In this document: positions 43,982-53,093 of the stretch, one piece after another
Position numbering within the stretch: the first letter of the stretch is position 1
Layout: each line of letters begins with the position of its first letter
Assembly (NCBI GenBank): GCA_016795245.1
Contig: JAEUIA010000015.1
Span: 1-64,000, forward strand
DNA: 64,000 nucleotides
Origin: Planctomycetota bacterium
GTDB taxonomy: Bacteria > Planctomycetota > UBA1135 > GCA-002686595
Direction: 5' to 3'
Notes under the pieces: generated by a model
What the model saw: only the letters and a program-made list of their open reading frames with translations
The model's database searches: none
Told to the model about the DNA's origin: nothing
Translations under genes and position numbers: made by a program

Positions 43982-44089
43982 GGTCAGTGACTGTACCAAC
44001 GGGATGATCTCCTTCGAAAGTTCGACCGCGCACGTCGTACCCGTAGGCTCGACTGCGCGGTCTTCTGCACTGTCCTCTGAGCGCGGCTC

Positions 44090-44641
44090 TCAGCCGCCCA
44101 GGTTCGGAGTCGAGGTCATCGAGGCGCCGCCGCCCGTCACGTAGGCGAACTCGGTGCCCCAGTTGCGCGAAGCACACTGGAAGTAGCCGGTGTTCTTGAG
44201 CGCCATGTCGGCGGTCTCGAACGCGCGCACGCCCAGCACGTAGAACTTCGAGTCGCCTTTGCAGCCCGCCGTGCCCTTGTCGTAGACGTAGTAGCGGTAC
44301 TGGTAGGTCGCGTCGTTCAACGGGTCCTTCGGAATGGCCTGCAAGTAGCCTTCCTGCAGCAGGTCGGGGATGAAATCTCCATCCTGGGAAACATCCCAAC
44401 CGCCGAAGGCCGCGTTCTGCTTCGCCGCCGGGTAGTAACCCTTGTCGATGTAGAACTGATCGACAGCGTTCTTGATGGCGCGCATGTCCGACAAGCGTCG
44501 CGCGTCACGCGATTGCGCCATGCGGTTCGTCACGCGCGGGATGAGCGCGCCCGCGAGAATCGCGAGGATGGAAATCACGACCACCAGTTCGATGAGCGTG
44601 AATGCAGAGCGTGACGTGTGCTTGTGGTTGTTGGTCACCAT
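44090..44641 (-). CDS. Type II secretion/type IV pilin-like pseudopilin (GspG-like)
   Basis: 183 residues. The class III prepilin signal TSRSA-FTLIELVVV is followed by a hydrophobic helix (SILAILAGALIP). The residue before the cleavage site is Ala rather than the usual Gly, which is rarer. The C-terminal part has YIDKGYYPA and a Tyr-rich region as in major pseudopilins. It is divergent from the secretion operon beginning at 44882 with a 240-bp gap that should hold both promoters. A second pseudopilin closes the operon at 52327. Confidence 0.85.
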   Translation of the reverse strand: MVTNNHKHTSRSAFTLIELVVVISILAILAGALIPRVTNRMAQSRDARRLSDMRAIKNAVDQFYIDKGYYPAAKQNAAFGGWDVSQDGDFIPDLLQEGYLQAIPKDPLNDATYQYRYYVYDKGTAGCKGDSKFYVLGVRAFETADMALKNTGYFQCASRNWGTEFAYVTGGGASMTSTPNLGG

Positions 44642-44881
44642 GATCTTGGAGGGGTGGACCGCTGCTCGAGAGGACGGGGAAAATGGGGGACGGAGAGTCT
44701 CGAGTTCCGGTCTTGGTCCAGGGGGGATATCGGACGTGGGACGGACAACCTGAAGCGATGACCCGGCTCTCAAGCGCATTCCCGCTCCATCCGAAGAAAG
44801 GTCGTCCCATCCATCCCTGCCACACGTCCGAACTTTCCAAGTCCGGCATCCAGTGGCGGCCGGAAGGAAATTCCGACCACC

Positions 44882-46363
44882 ATGTTCGAGAATCGGTCCA
44901 AGTCAGCGCACATCGCCGTACTCTCGCTCGAACGCGAGTGTGTCGAGTGGCTGTCCAGGGATTCGTCCGGTCGTGAATGCGTCACGACGGTCGCAGTCCA
45001 GGGACAAGGTCCGGAAGCGCTGGCCAAGGCGGCGGTGGAAGCCGCGCGCGAGGCCGGGAGCGCGCCCGGGCGCTGTGTCGTGGCCTTGGGCACCGGGCTC
45101 GTCAAGCAGCGACTCTTCACCTTGCCGGCGCTCTCGCGCGCGGAAACGCGCGCCGCCCTGGCGCGCAAGGCCGCCGGACTGTGCGAAGGCGAATTGGATG
45201 AGGTCGCTTTCACCGCGCTCTGCGTCGACGGTGTGGCGACGTCCGGCGCCGAAGGACGTGCACCGCGGACCGAAATGCGTTGGCTGATCGTAGCCTTGAA
45301 GCGCGACGAGGCTCGTCGTCGCATCCTCGCGTTGTCGAAAGCCGGATTTCACGTGGTGCGCACCGTGTCGAGTCAGCTCTCGTGTCTGGCGCGAGCGGCA
45401 CAACTCCGCGGAGAAGCCCAGAACGCGACGATCGCGGTGTCCGCCTTGCGCCGTTCAGCGGCGGTTGCGCTGATCCAAGGCGACACGCTCCTGAACGAAA
45501 ACCTGCTCGACGGTGACGTGCGTGCACAACCGGCACTCGCGATGAGCATCGTGCAGGAACTGAAGAGTTTCGACGCCGCCTGGCGCAAAGCCAACCGCGG
45601 AGGCGCCGTGGCGCAGGTCGTGTTGCTCGGACTGCCGCGCGAGCGCGCGCCGCTGTTCAAGACCGCCGTGCAGGCCGCCTTGCCGAATGCCGTCGTCATC
45701 TTGCCTTCGGACTCCGCCTCGGAGGTGCAATTCGCGGCGGACGGAGGCACGAGTTCGGACTCCGGACCGGACGACGGGCGCATCGAAGCCCTGTCCGCCT
45801 GTCGCACGACCGGCGGGTTCCAGATGGACTTGACCTTGCCGACTCCATTGCGGCCGAAGGCCGTGGCGCTGTCGCTGGTCGCCTTGTTCGCGACCCTCAC
45901 CTGCGTCGCGACCGTCGCCTACAAGCCTGCGCGCAGCAATGAACTGAAAGAGCTCGAAGCGATCGCCGCGATTCATGCGCGCACAGCCGGACTCGAAGGT
46001 CTGCGCCGCGCGAACGCCAGAGACATGGACTCGATCCGTGTGTTGGAGGAGATCACTGCGCGCAACGCCGACGTCCTGTCCAGAGGCTGGCCGCTGCGCG
46101 TGGTTGCCGGCGAAGTCTTGGGAGCACTCGACGGGCGCGCGGCGCTCGTCGGCCTCGACCTCGGTGAGTACAGCCGGGGCCAACTGGAGTTCTCCGGCGT
46201 CACTTCCGCCAATCCCGCGCGCGCCATCCTCGAAGTGCAGCGCATCACTGCGAACCTGGAGTCGATTCAGCGCTTCGACACCGTGGTGTCGGAGCCGTCC
46301 GGGACCGTCCCGACCGGCGAACAGCCCATCAGCTTCAAGCTGAAAGCGCATCGCAACCCCTGA
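44882..46363 (+). CDS. PilM/PilN (GspL)-like assembly protein
   Basis: 493 residues. The N-terminal about 300 residues look like the actin-like cytoplasmic fold of PilM or GspL (HIAVLSLERECVEW, VVALGTGLVKQRLFTLPAL). One membrane helix (AVALSLVALFATLTCVATVAY, about 318-338) follows and a periplasmic coil/ferredoxin-like part resembles PilN. The single chain therefore seems to join PilM and PilN functions, as GspL does. It sits first in the operon with a purine-rich ribosome site (GGAAGGAAA). The gene is 2 bp before the PilO-like gene. Sequence motifs are weak; position carries much of this call. Confidence 0.7.
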   Translation: MFENRSKSAHIAVLSLERECVEWLSRDSSGRECVTTVAVQGQGPEALAKAAVEAAREAGSAPGRCVVALGTGLVKQRLFTLPALSRAETRAALARKAAGLCEGELDEVAFTALCVDGVATSGAEGRAPRTEMRWLIVALKRDEARRRILALSKAGFHVVRTVSSQLSCLARAAQLRGEAQNATIAVSALRRSAAVALIQGDTLLNENLLDGDVRAQPALAMSIVQELKSFDAAWRKANRGGAVAQVVLLGLPRERAPLFKTAVQAALPNAVVILPSDSASEVQFAADGGTSSDSGPDDGRIEALSACRTTGGFQMDLTLPTPLRPKAVALSLVALFATLTCVATVAYKPARSNELKELEAIAAIHARTAGLEGLRRANARDMDSIRVLEEITARNADVLSRGWPLRVVAGEVLGALDGRAALVGLDLGEYSRGQLEFSGVTSANPARAILEVQRITANLESIQRFDTVVSEPSGTVPTGEQPISFKLKAHRNP

Positions 46364-46365
46364 CC

Positions 46366-46980
46366 ATGAATCGCATCGACAACCTCAACACCGGACGCGG
46401 AACGCGTGCAGCCACGATCCTCGTGCCGGCTCTGCTCCTGATCCTCGGTATGTCCGGCGTCGTCGCCAAGCCGACCTTGGGCCTGGAGACGGCACGGCGC
46501 CAGCGTGCCGAAGTCGAGGGGCGTGAAGGCGAATTCGAGCGCGAACGCTTGCGTCGGGCCGAGTTCGAAAGCCAGGGCGGCAGTGAGCGCCTGGCCCAGT
46601 TGCGCGCAGCCGTCACGCGCGTGATCCCGGCGCGCATGTCGGCCTTGGACCTGCAGAACATCGTCGTCCTCATGGCGCGACGGCACGCGATCGACGTGCA
46701 GACGATCGAGATCGGGAACGCGCTCGAGACCGATTTCGAGCCCATCGAGGATCGGATCCTCGCAGTGAACGTCCACGCCCGCGGGGTGGGGACGCTCGGC
46801 GGGTTCGTGAACTTCGTCGAGGGCGTTCAAGCCGCAGGCGTGGCAGCCTGCGTGCTCGACTGCACGCTCTCGCGCATGCAAACCGACGACCCGCGTTTCG
46901 AATTCCGAATCACCCTCTCTTTTCATCACCGCGACACCTTGCTGGCCGCAATGGACGAATCGCAACGAGGTGACGCGTGA
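46366..46980 (+). CDS. PilO/GspM-like inner-membrane assembly protein
   Basis: 204 residues. One N-terminal membrane helix (ATILVPALLLILGMSGVV), a charged coiled-coil (about 38-80; ETARRQRAEVEGREGEFER), then a ferredoxin-like periplasmic domain (NIVVLMARRHAIDVQTIEI, GFVNFVEGVQAAGV). This is the layout of PilO and GspM, which contact the PilN/GspL subunit encoded just upstream. The start is 2 bp after the previous stop and the end overlaps the next gene by 4 bp. Confidence 0.72.
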   Translation: MNRIDNLNTGRGTRAATILVPALLLILGMSGVVAKPTLGLETARRQRAEVEGREGEFERERLRRAEFESQGGSERLAQLRAAVTRVIPARMSALDLQNIVVLMARRHAIDVQTIEIGNALETDFEPIEDRILAVNVHARGVGTLGGFVNFVEGVQAAGVAACVLDCTLSRMQTDDPRFEFRITLSFHHRDTLLAAMDESQRGDA

Positions 46981-47912
46981 CACCCAAATCCAAGCAGATC
47001 CTCGCGGCCGTGCTCCTCGTCGGAGTCGCCGTCGTGTGGGTACCCCAGATCCTGTCCGCCGACACGCGCAGCCCGGCGAATCCGCTGCCCGAGATCCCGG
47101 CCGACGGTGGGGGCGCGATCGCGGTCGAGCCCGCAGCACCTGCGTTCGGGTCCAATCCGGTCGAGCCCGTCGATCCTGGGGCTGGGCTGGTCGGAGGCTT
47201 CGACTCGGATTCCAATGCGGTGCAGGGCAACGATCACGACGACCTGGCGCGATCGCTGACCGACGCCGTTGCACAGGCGAAGCGCATCTTGCCCGACAGC
47301 GCCGGTCTGGATCTGGACAAGTTGGCCGCTGCGTGGAACGCGCCGAAGACGATCGCCGCGACGCCTGCGACGCTACCGGAAACGAGCGAGTTCCCGGTCC
47401 GTGCGCACGAGTCGGCGAGCGCGACACCCCCGGTCGATCTGACTGTGTCCGCGAATCCGATCGACGCCTTTCTCGCGCGACATCCGTTGCGCGGGACTTT
47501 GATCGGCTCCGCCCGGCGTCAAGCGTTCCTGGGCCCGATCGTCGTCAACGTCGGTGACGAACCCGTGCGTGGTCTGACCGTGACTGCGATCGAACAAGGT
47601 TACGTGCTCTTCGACCATGCCGGCACGCGCGTGCGCTTCGACCTGATTCCCTTTCAAGCGCGGCCTACAGCGAACGTCCCAAGCTCCGCCGGAAACACCG
47701 GTGCCGGGGCCTCCGCTGCAGCCGCACAGGCGACCGGTGCGAACGTGAGCACGGGTTCGATCATGGGTGATTTGCAAAAGCTGTTGCCGCTCTTGCAGGA
47801 AGCCGCGGCGACGAGCGCCGGCGTCGACAGCGCGGCTGCACCGACCACCGATTCCAAGACACCTGCGGCGACGACGACCGGATCCACGGTCAAACTCAAG
47901 GAACAGAAGTGA
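46977..47912 (+). CDS. PilP/GspC-like periplasmic link protein
   Basis: 311 residues from a GTG overlapping the previous stop. One N-terminal helix (QILAAVLLVGVAVVWVP), a long Pro/Ala/Ser-rich linker (about 33-145), and a small beta domain with PLRGTLIGSARRQAFLGPIV and GLTVTAIEQGYVLFDH, similar in style to the HR domain of GspC or PilP that docks the secretin. A disordered Ala/Thr-rich tail ends the protein. It overlaps the secretin gene by 4 bp. Confidence 0.7.
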   Translation: MTPKSKQILAAVLLVGVAVVWVPQILSADTRSPANPLPEIPADGGGAIAVEPAAPAFGSNPVEPVDPGAGLVGGFDSDSNAVQGNDHDDLARSLTDAVAQAKRILPDSAGLDLDKLAAAWNAPKTIAATPATLPETSEFPVRAHESASATPPVDLTVSANPIDAFLARHPLRGTLIGSARRQAFLGPIVVNVGDEPVRGLTVTAIEQGYVLFDHAGTRVRFDLIPFQARPTANVPSSAGNTGAGASAAAAQATGANVSTGSIMGDLQKLLPLLQEAAATSAGVDSAAAPTTDSKTPAATTTGSTVKLKEQK

Positions 47913-49426
47913 TCCAGAACTCGACGATCATCCACGCCGCTCTGGGCTTTGCGCTGGTCGGACTCGCGGCCTGTCAAGCCTTCGAGCCGTCCGTGCACAT
48001 GCAACAGCAAGCGCCGCGCGAGCCGCGCGAAGCTCTGCGTCCGACGCTGACCTTGCCGCCGCCCGTCGTGGAACCGGAGCCCGATTTCGCTCTGCCCCCG
48101 GCGTTGAAACGCGGTCACCTGCCTGTCGGCGAGCCCGTTCAACTCGAGTTCCGCGACACGCCCTTGGCTGAGGTCATCCACCACATCAGCCGCGCAGCGG
48201 GCATCAATGTCTATCTGGACGCGGCCTTGGACACGCGCGTGGACGTGACCTTCCCGCGCATCACGCTCGACGACGCGCTGCAGGTCTTGCTCACGCGCAA
48301 CTCGCTGATGCTGGTCGAGGATCCGCCGGGGATGTTCTGGATCACCGGTGACGGCGACAACCAACCCAGTGAGCGACGTTTCAAGCTGCGGTCCGCGCGC
48401 GCAGCCGAAGTCGAGCCGAATCTGAAGGCCCTGATTCCGGCCGGCGCGCAGATCGTGGTGGACAGCGAGCAGAACTTCGTCATGGTGCGCGGCAAGCGTG
48501 CGGACGTCGAGTTCGTGGCGCAGTACCTCGACGCCGCCGACCGGTTGAAGCAGCAGGTCTTGATCGAGATGCGCATCGTCGAAGTGACGCTGGACGAGCG
48601 TTTCGAGATCGGCGTCCAGCATGATTTCAACGGCATCGACGTCGGGAACGACTCGGTCTCGATCCTGCAGCAGTTCGCGACCACCACGGGCGAATTCAGT
48701 CTGAACTTCCAATCGGCGAACGGCGTCGTGGATTCGACGCTGGAGGCCTTGGGGCGTTACGCCGGGGTCGAACTGCTCAGCTCGCCGCGCGTCGTCGCGG
48801 TGAACAACACCCAGGCTTTGATCGAGATCATCCGCGAGGTGCCCTACATCCAGAGCACGACGAACGTCACCAGCGGCACCAGCGGCGGAGTCGGAACGAG
48901 TTCGACCCAGGAAGTAGCGTTCAAGCCGGTCGGCGTGAAACTGCAGGTGACACCTGCGATCCGCGCCGGCGGAGTCATCGAGTTCAACGTCACCCAGGAT
49001 CTGTCGGAAGTCGCGGAGTTCTTGAACGGCGTGCCCGCCGTGGACCGGCGCACGCTGACCTCGCGCTTCCAGGTGCGCGACGGCGAAACGCTGGTCGTGG
49101 GCGGCTTGATGCAAGACCGCAAGAGCAAGGCCGACCGCGGTATTCCGTTCCTGATGGACATCCCGTTCCTCGGCGCCCTGTTCAAGAGCAAGGAAGACCG
49201 TCTCGACAAGCGCGAGATGCTCGTGTTCCTTTCGCCGCGCATCATCACCCTCGACGAGACCAGCGGCGTGACCGACTCGTGGCGCCAGGTGCTCGATTCG
49301 CGCCGACGCGAGATGGGCCTCGAACCCAAGGTCTTGGAAGAGCGGCGCGCGGCAAGCGAAGAGGCGGCGCGCCTCGAACGCGAGAAGAAGGCGGCGCAAG
49401 CGGCTCGCGGCACCGATCCCAAATGA
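47909..49426 (+). CDS. Secretin of the GspD/PilQ family
   Basis: 505 residues. Lipoprotein-type signal (ALVGLAAC). N-terminal STN-like domain (VQLEFRDTPLAEVIHHIS ... VDVTFPRITLDDALQVLL), a NolW-like N1 domain (FKLRSARAAEVEPNLK ... NFVMVRGKRADVEFV), and a C-terminal secretin barrel with LLSSPRVVAVNNTQA, VGVKLQVTPAI and VVGGLMQDRKSK. It would form the outer-membrane pore. The GTG start overlaps the previous gene by 4 bp; the stop overlaps the ATPase gene by 4 bp. Shorter than most GspD proteins because there are fewer N domains. Confidence 0.92.
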   Translation: MIQNSTIIHAALGFALVGLAACQAFEPSVHMQQQAPREPREALRPTLTLPPPVVEPEPDFALPPALKRGHLPVGEPVQLEFRDTPLAEVIHHISRAAGINVYLDAALDTRVDVTFPRITLDDALQVLLTRNSLMLVEDPPGMFWITGDGDNQPSERRFKLRSARAAEVEPNLKALIPAGAQIVVDSEQNFVMVRGKRADVEFVAQYLDAADRLKQQVLIEMRIVEVTLDERFEIGVQHDFNGIDVGNDSVSILQQFATTTGEFSLNFQSANGVVDSTLEALGRYAGVELLSSPRVVAVNNTQALIEIIREVPYIQSTTNVTSGTSGGVGTSSTQEVAFKPVGVKLQVTPAIRAGGVIEFNVTQDLSEVAEFLNGVPAVDRRTLTSRFQVRDGETLVVGGLMQDRKSKADRGIPFLMDIPFLGALFKSKEDRLDKREMLVFLSPRIITLDETSGVTDSWRQVLDSRRREMGLEPKVLEERRAASEEAARLEREKKAAQAARGTDPK

Positions 49427-51111
49427 CAGTAGCCGTCAAAGGTCGGCTCGGTGATCGACTCCTCTCGAAGGGGTTGGTCAGCAAGGAGCAACTCGACGTC
49501 GCGCTGAAGGAGCAGCAGCGCGCGCACCGGCCTTTGGGCGAGATCTTGATCTCGCTCGCGTTCGTCTCGCAGGAGAGCATCACGCGTCTCGTGGCCGAAG
49601 ATCTCGGCTGTGCGTACCTGTCGGCGACCGAAGTCGACCCCGACCCGTTGCTCGTATCGGCGCTCGATCCGACCTTCGTGCGCGACACGCTGTCGTTCCC
49701 GGTCCGCATGCAGGGCGGTTCGCTCCTGGTGTTGATGGCGGACCCCGACGACACCGAGCGCGTCAGCCAGGTGCGCAACCGCTTCCCGTATCCGCTCGAA
49801 ATCGCGCTGACGACCGAGAGCGACATCCTCTGGTTACTCGCGCATCACGTGCGCGGGCAGACGGCACGGACTGCGCAGTTGTTCGCCGAAATCGCGGCCG
49901 AAGACGCGGGCGCGGACCTGCCGGTCGAGAAGATCACGCAGGCCGTGTTGCTCGACGGCATCTACCGCGGTGCGACCGACGTCCACATCGAACCGGATGC
50001 CCGCGTGACTCGCGTGCGCTATCGCATCGACGGCATCTTGCAACCGGGCGAAAACCTGCCCACCCAAGTCACGTCCGGCGTCGTGTCACGCATCAAGATC
50101 ATGTCGGGGCTGGACATATCCGAGCGTCGTCGCCCGCAGGACGGGCGCATTCGTTTCACGTTCGACGATCGCAGCGTAGACCTGCGTGTCTCGATCATGC
50201 CGACGACCGACGGCGAGAACGTAGTCATCCGCATCCTCGACAAGAGCGGCACGAGCGGCAAGTTGCATGCGCTCGGCATCGCGCCCGAGCAGGTGCGCGC
50301 GCTGCAGACGATCGCGACGCGCTCGCACGGCCTGTTCCTGGTCACGGGCCCGACCGGGTCGGGCAAGACCACGACGTTGTACTCGCTCTTGGGTGAAGTC
50401 GACGCGATGGGACGCAACGTCGCCACCATCGAGGATCCGGTGGAGTACCGCCTGCCGCTCTTGCGCCAGAGCCAGGTCGATCCGGCCATCGGGTTCGGAT
50501 TCCAAGAGGGATTGCGGGCGCTCTTGCGCCAGGACCCCGACGTCGTGCTCGTCGGCGAAATCCGCGACTCCGAGACGGCGCAGATGGCCATCAAGGCGTC
50601 GATGACCGGACACCTGGTCTTCTCGACCTTGCACACCAATACCGCGCTGGGTGCGATTCCGCGACTCGTCGACATCGGCATCGATCCGTACCTGATCGAG
50701 GACTCGCTGATCGGCGTCATGGCTCAGCGTCTCGTGCGCCGTGTCTGCAGATCGTGCGCGCGCCCGGCCGAGCTCGACGAACACGAACTGCGCTGGCTCG
50801 GCGGCGAGGCCGGACAACCCATGACGGCCGTAGGGTGCGAGCGCTGTCGTGCGACGGGCTACTCGGGGCGCACCGTCATCTCCGAGTTGTTCCTGCCCGA
50901 CGATGTCTCAGCCGAAGCGATTCGCGGAGGTGCCGACATCTCCCTGCTCAAGCAGCTCACGGCCGCCTCCGGCATGAGCACCATGGCGGACGACGGACGC
51001 GCGAAGGTGCGCGCCGGCATCACGACCCGGGCGGAAGTCGAACGCGTGAACCGCAGTCATCGCCTCGACGTCGAAGAGCGCGAGGCCTGCCTGCTCCGGA
51101 AGACTCTGTGA
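49423..51111 (+). CDS. GspE/PilB secretion ATPase
   Basis: 562 residues. The N-terminal part (GDRLLSKGLVSKEQLDVALK) is the GspE-N/MshEN-like domain. Nucleotide-binding motifs follow: GPTGSGKTTTLY Walker A (about 308-319), Asp box region TIEDPVEYRLP, Walker B VVLVGEIRDSETAQ, and HTNTALGAI. A tetra-Cys zinc site (CRSCARP and CERCRATGY) is typical of GspE/PilB. It powers pilus or pseudopilus extension. Longer in-frame upstream starts lie within the secretin gene; ATG 49423 overlaps its stop and is right by coupling. Confidence 0.96.
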   Translation: MTVAVKGRLGDRLLSKGLVSKEQLDVALKEQQRAHRPLGEILISLAFVSQESITRLVAEDLGCAYLSATEVDPDPLLVSALDPTFVRDTLSFPVRMQGGSLLVLMADPDDTERVSQVRNRFPYPLEIALTTESDILWLLAHHVRGQTARTAQLFAEIAAEDAGADLPVEKITQAVLLDGIYRGATDVHIEPDARVTRVRYRIDGILQPGENLPTQVTSGVVSRIKIMSGLDISERRRPQDGRIRFTFDDRSVDLRVSIMPTTDGENVVIRILDKSGTSGKLHALGIAPEQVRALQTIATRSHGLFLVTGPTGSGKTTTLYSLLGEVDAMGRNVATIEDPVEYRLPLLRQSQVDPAIGFGFQEGLRALLRQDPDVVLVGEIRDSETAQMAIKASMTGHLVFSTLHTNTALGAIPRLVDIGIDPYLIEDSLIGVMAQRLVRRVCRSCARPAELDEHELRWLGGEAGQPMTAVGCERCRATGYSGRTVISELFLPDDVSAEAIRGGADISLLKQLTAASGMSTMADDGRAKVRAGITTRAEVERVNRSHRLDVEEREACLLRKTL

Positions 51112-52301
51112 ACACCTACGCCTACACCGCCGTCGCGCAGAGCGGCGAGCGTTTGAAAGCGCATGCACGCGCGCGCTCGGAGGTCGACCTCGACCGCGAT
51201 CTCGAGGCGCGCGGACTCGTCTTGACGACCGCCAAGATCGTGCACGGCGAGGGCAAGAAACGTCAGCATCGGCTGGATCGTGCTGCGCTGCTGTCGTTCA
51301 CGACGCAACTCGCCACCGTCAGCGGCGCAGGCGTTCCGATCGTCGAGGGCATGCGCAGCATCGGCTCGCGACTCGAGAACAGCGAATCGCGCGAACTCGT
51401 CTCCGAGATGGTCGCGGGTCTGCAAGCCGGCGAGAGTCTGTCCGAAGTCATGGAGCGCCATCCACGCGCCTTCCCGCCCGTGTACCGCTCGTCCGTCGTC
51501 GCGGGCGAAGCCGCCGGCTCGCTCGACTCCGTGCTGGAGCGACTGGCGAAGTACCTCGAATGGGCGCAGGGCATGCGCGCGACCGCGGTGCAGGCGCTGA
51601 TCTACCCCTGCATCCTGATGTCGGCGATCTTCGGGCTCATCCTGGTGCTGCTCTACTACGTGCTGCCGCGCATCATCGGCATGTTCCCCGGCGGGCGCGA
51701 GAGTCTGCCGGCGCAAACGCGGTTCGTCTTGGGCGCATCCGATTTCCTGCGCGAGAACGTCTTCGTGCTCGCCGTCGCCGCGATCTTCGTCGCTTGCGCG
51801 TGGACGACCTGGGTGCGTACACCCCAAGGTCTGGCGCGCTTTCACGGCGTGCTGCTCAAGATCCCGCGCCTAGGCAAGGTGCAGCGCCAGATCGCGACCT
51901 CGCGCTTCGCGAGCACGGCCAGCATCTTGCAAGCGGCAGGCTGTGACGTGTTCACGGTCCTCGGTGTCGCCGGTCACGCCTGTGGCAACAAGGCCATGGA
52001 GCAGGCCTTCGAACGCGCCGCCGAATCCGTGCGCCGCGGAACGACCATTTCGGAAGGGCTCGATCGCGAGCCCGAGATCGATCCGCTCCTGCGTCAGATG
52101 GTCGGCGTCGGGGAGAAGAGCGGCGAACTCGATCAGTGCCTGGACCGGCTCGTGCGCTACTACGACGACGAGATCCCGCGCAGTGTGAAAAGATTTCTGA
52201 CCGTGCTCGAGCCCGCGCTCCTCGTGGTCGCGGCCTGCATCGTCGCCTTCATTTTGCTGGCTGCCCTCATGCCCATCTTCGAGCTGTACGAAAAGATGTG
52301 A
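51108..52301 (+). CDS. GspF/PilC inner-membrane platform protein
   Basis: 397 residues from a GTG overlapping the ATPase stop by 4 bp. It has two T2SSF domains: the first with FTTQLATVSGAGVPIVEGM and GESLSEVMERHP, the second with SRFASTASILQAAGCDVF and GEKSGELDQCLDRL. Membrane helices around 170-190, 220-240 and 365-385 complete the fold. The protein connects the ATPase to the pilin-loading platform. Twenty-five bases separate it from the second pseudopilin. Confidence 0.95.
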   Translation: MNTYAYTAVAQSGERLKAHARARSEVDLDRDLEARGLVLTTAKIVHGEGKKRQHRLDRAALLSFTTQLATVSGAGVPIVEGMRSIGSRLENSESRELVSEMVAGLQAGESLSEVMERHPRAFPPVYRSSVVAGEAAGSLDSVLERLAKYLEWAQGMRATAVQALIYPCILMSAIFGLILVLLYYVLPRIIGMFPGGRESLPAQTRFVLGASDFLRENVFVLAVAAIFVACAWTTWVRTPQGLARFHGVLLKIPRLGKVQRQIATSRFASTASILQAAGCDVFTVLGVAGHACGNKAMEQAFERAAESVRRGTTISEGLDREPEIDPLLRQMVGVGEKSGELDQCLDRLVRYYDDEIPRSVKRFLTVLEPALLVVAACIVAFILLAALMPIFELYEKM

Positions 52302-52326
52302 TGGGACCCAAGGCTCTCCAGCACGC

Positions 52327-53034
52327 ATGAATCTCACACTTGCAGCTCGCGGCGCCACCCGGCGCGCCGGATTCACCCTGATCGAGATCATCGTGGTCAT
52401 CACGGTGCTGTCGATCCTGGCCGGAGCGGCCGTGCCCGTGGTTCAAAAGGCCATCGCGACGGCGGCGCGCAAGACGACGCGCGCCGAACTCGAGGTGCTC
52501 GCGGAGGCGGCGCGCGAGTACTGCCGCGACACGAACAACGTGCCGCTCTCGATCCTCGATCTGGAACGCGATCCGCGCCGCGCGAACTCCGTCGGGTGGT
52601 CCGGCCCGTACGTCAGCGGTGCGATTCCTGTTTCGGCCACGAAGTCGGGTTTCGCCGCCGACGCCTGGTCGCGCGACTACCGGGTCACGAGCGGCACGAC
52701 GCTCGTCATCACGAGTGCGGGCGACGACGGAGTCTTCGGCGACGCGAACGACATCGCGATCACGGTCGATTTCACTGCGATCCGGCGCGAGAAGACGCTC
52801 TTGAAGCTTGCGACGATCAACCAGGCGGTGACGCTGTACAACGCGGCCTACCAGAGCACGTCGCCGCTGTCGTCCAATTACTCGACCGCGCTCAATCGGC
52901 TGGTTGCGACACGCTTCTTGCCGGACAGGAATTCGTACTTGAAGGACTCCTGGAACACGAACTTCACCGCCGACCCGCCCGGTCGCGCGCCGCTCGTGAA
53001 GGTGCGCTCGACGTCGATTCCTCAGGCGCCCTGA
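52327..53034 (+). CDS. Type II secretion/type IV pilin-like pseudopilin
   Basis: 235 residues. The prepilin signal RRAG-FTLIEIIVVI has the standard Gly before the cleavage site and Glu at +5, followed by the hydrophobic helix (TVLSILAGAAVPVV). The mature domain is longer than GspG and has GDDGVFGDANDIAITV, a possible metal-binding loop. It closes the secretion operon. No prepilin peptidase (PilD/GspO) or retraction ATPase (PilT) is found in the window, so processing depends on genes elsewhere. Confidence 0.85.
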   Translation: MNLTLAARGATRRAGFTLIEIIVVITVLSILAGAAVPVVQKAIATAARKTTRAELEVLAEAAREYCRDTNNVPLSILDLERDPRRANSVGWSGPYVSGAIPVSATKSGFAADAWSRDYRVTSGTTLVITSAGDDGVFGDANDIAITVDFTAIRREKTLLKLATINQAVTLYNAAYQSTSPLSSNYSTALNRLVATRFLPDRNSYLKDSWNTNFTADPPGRAPLVKVRSTSIPQAP

Positions 53035-53093
53035 GAGCGCAGCGCGCTCGCGCTCGCTATTCTGTGCGGCCCTACAAGTGGGGGAACCGCCGC

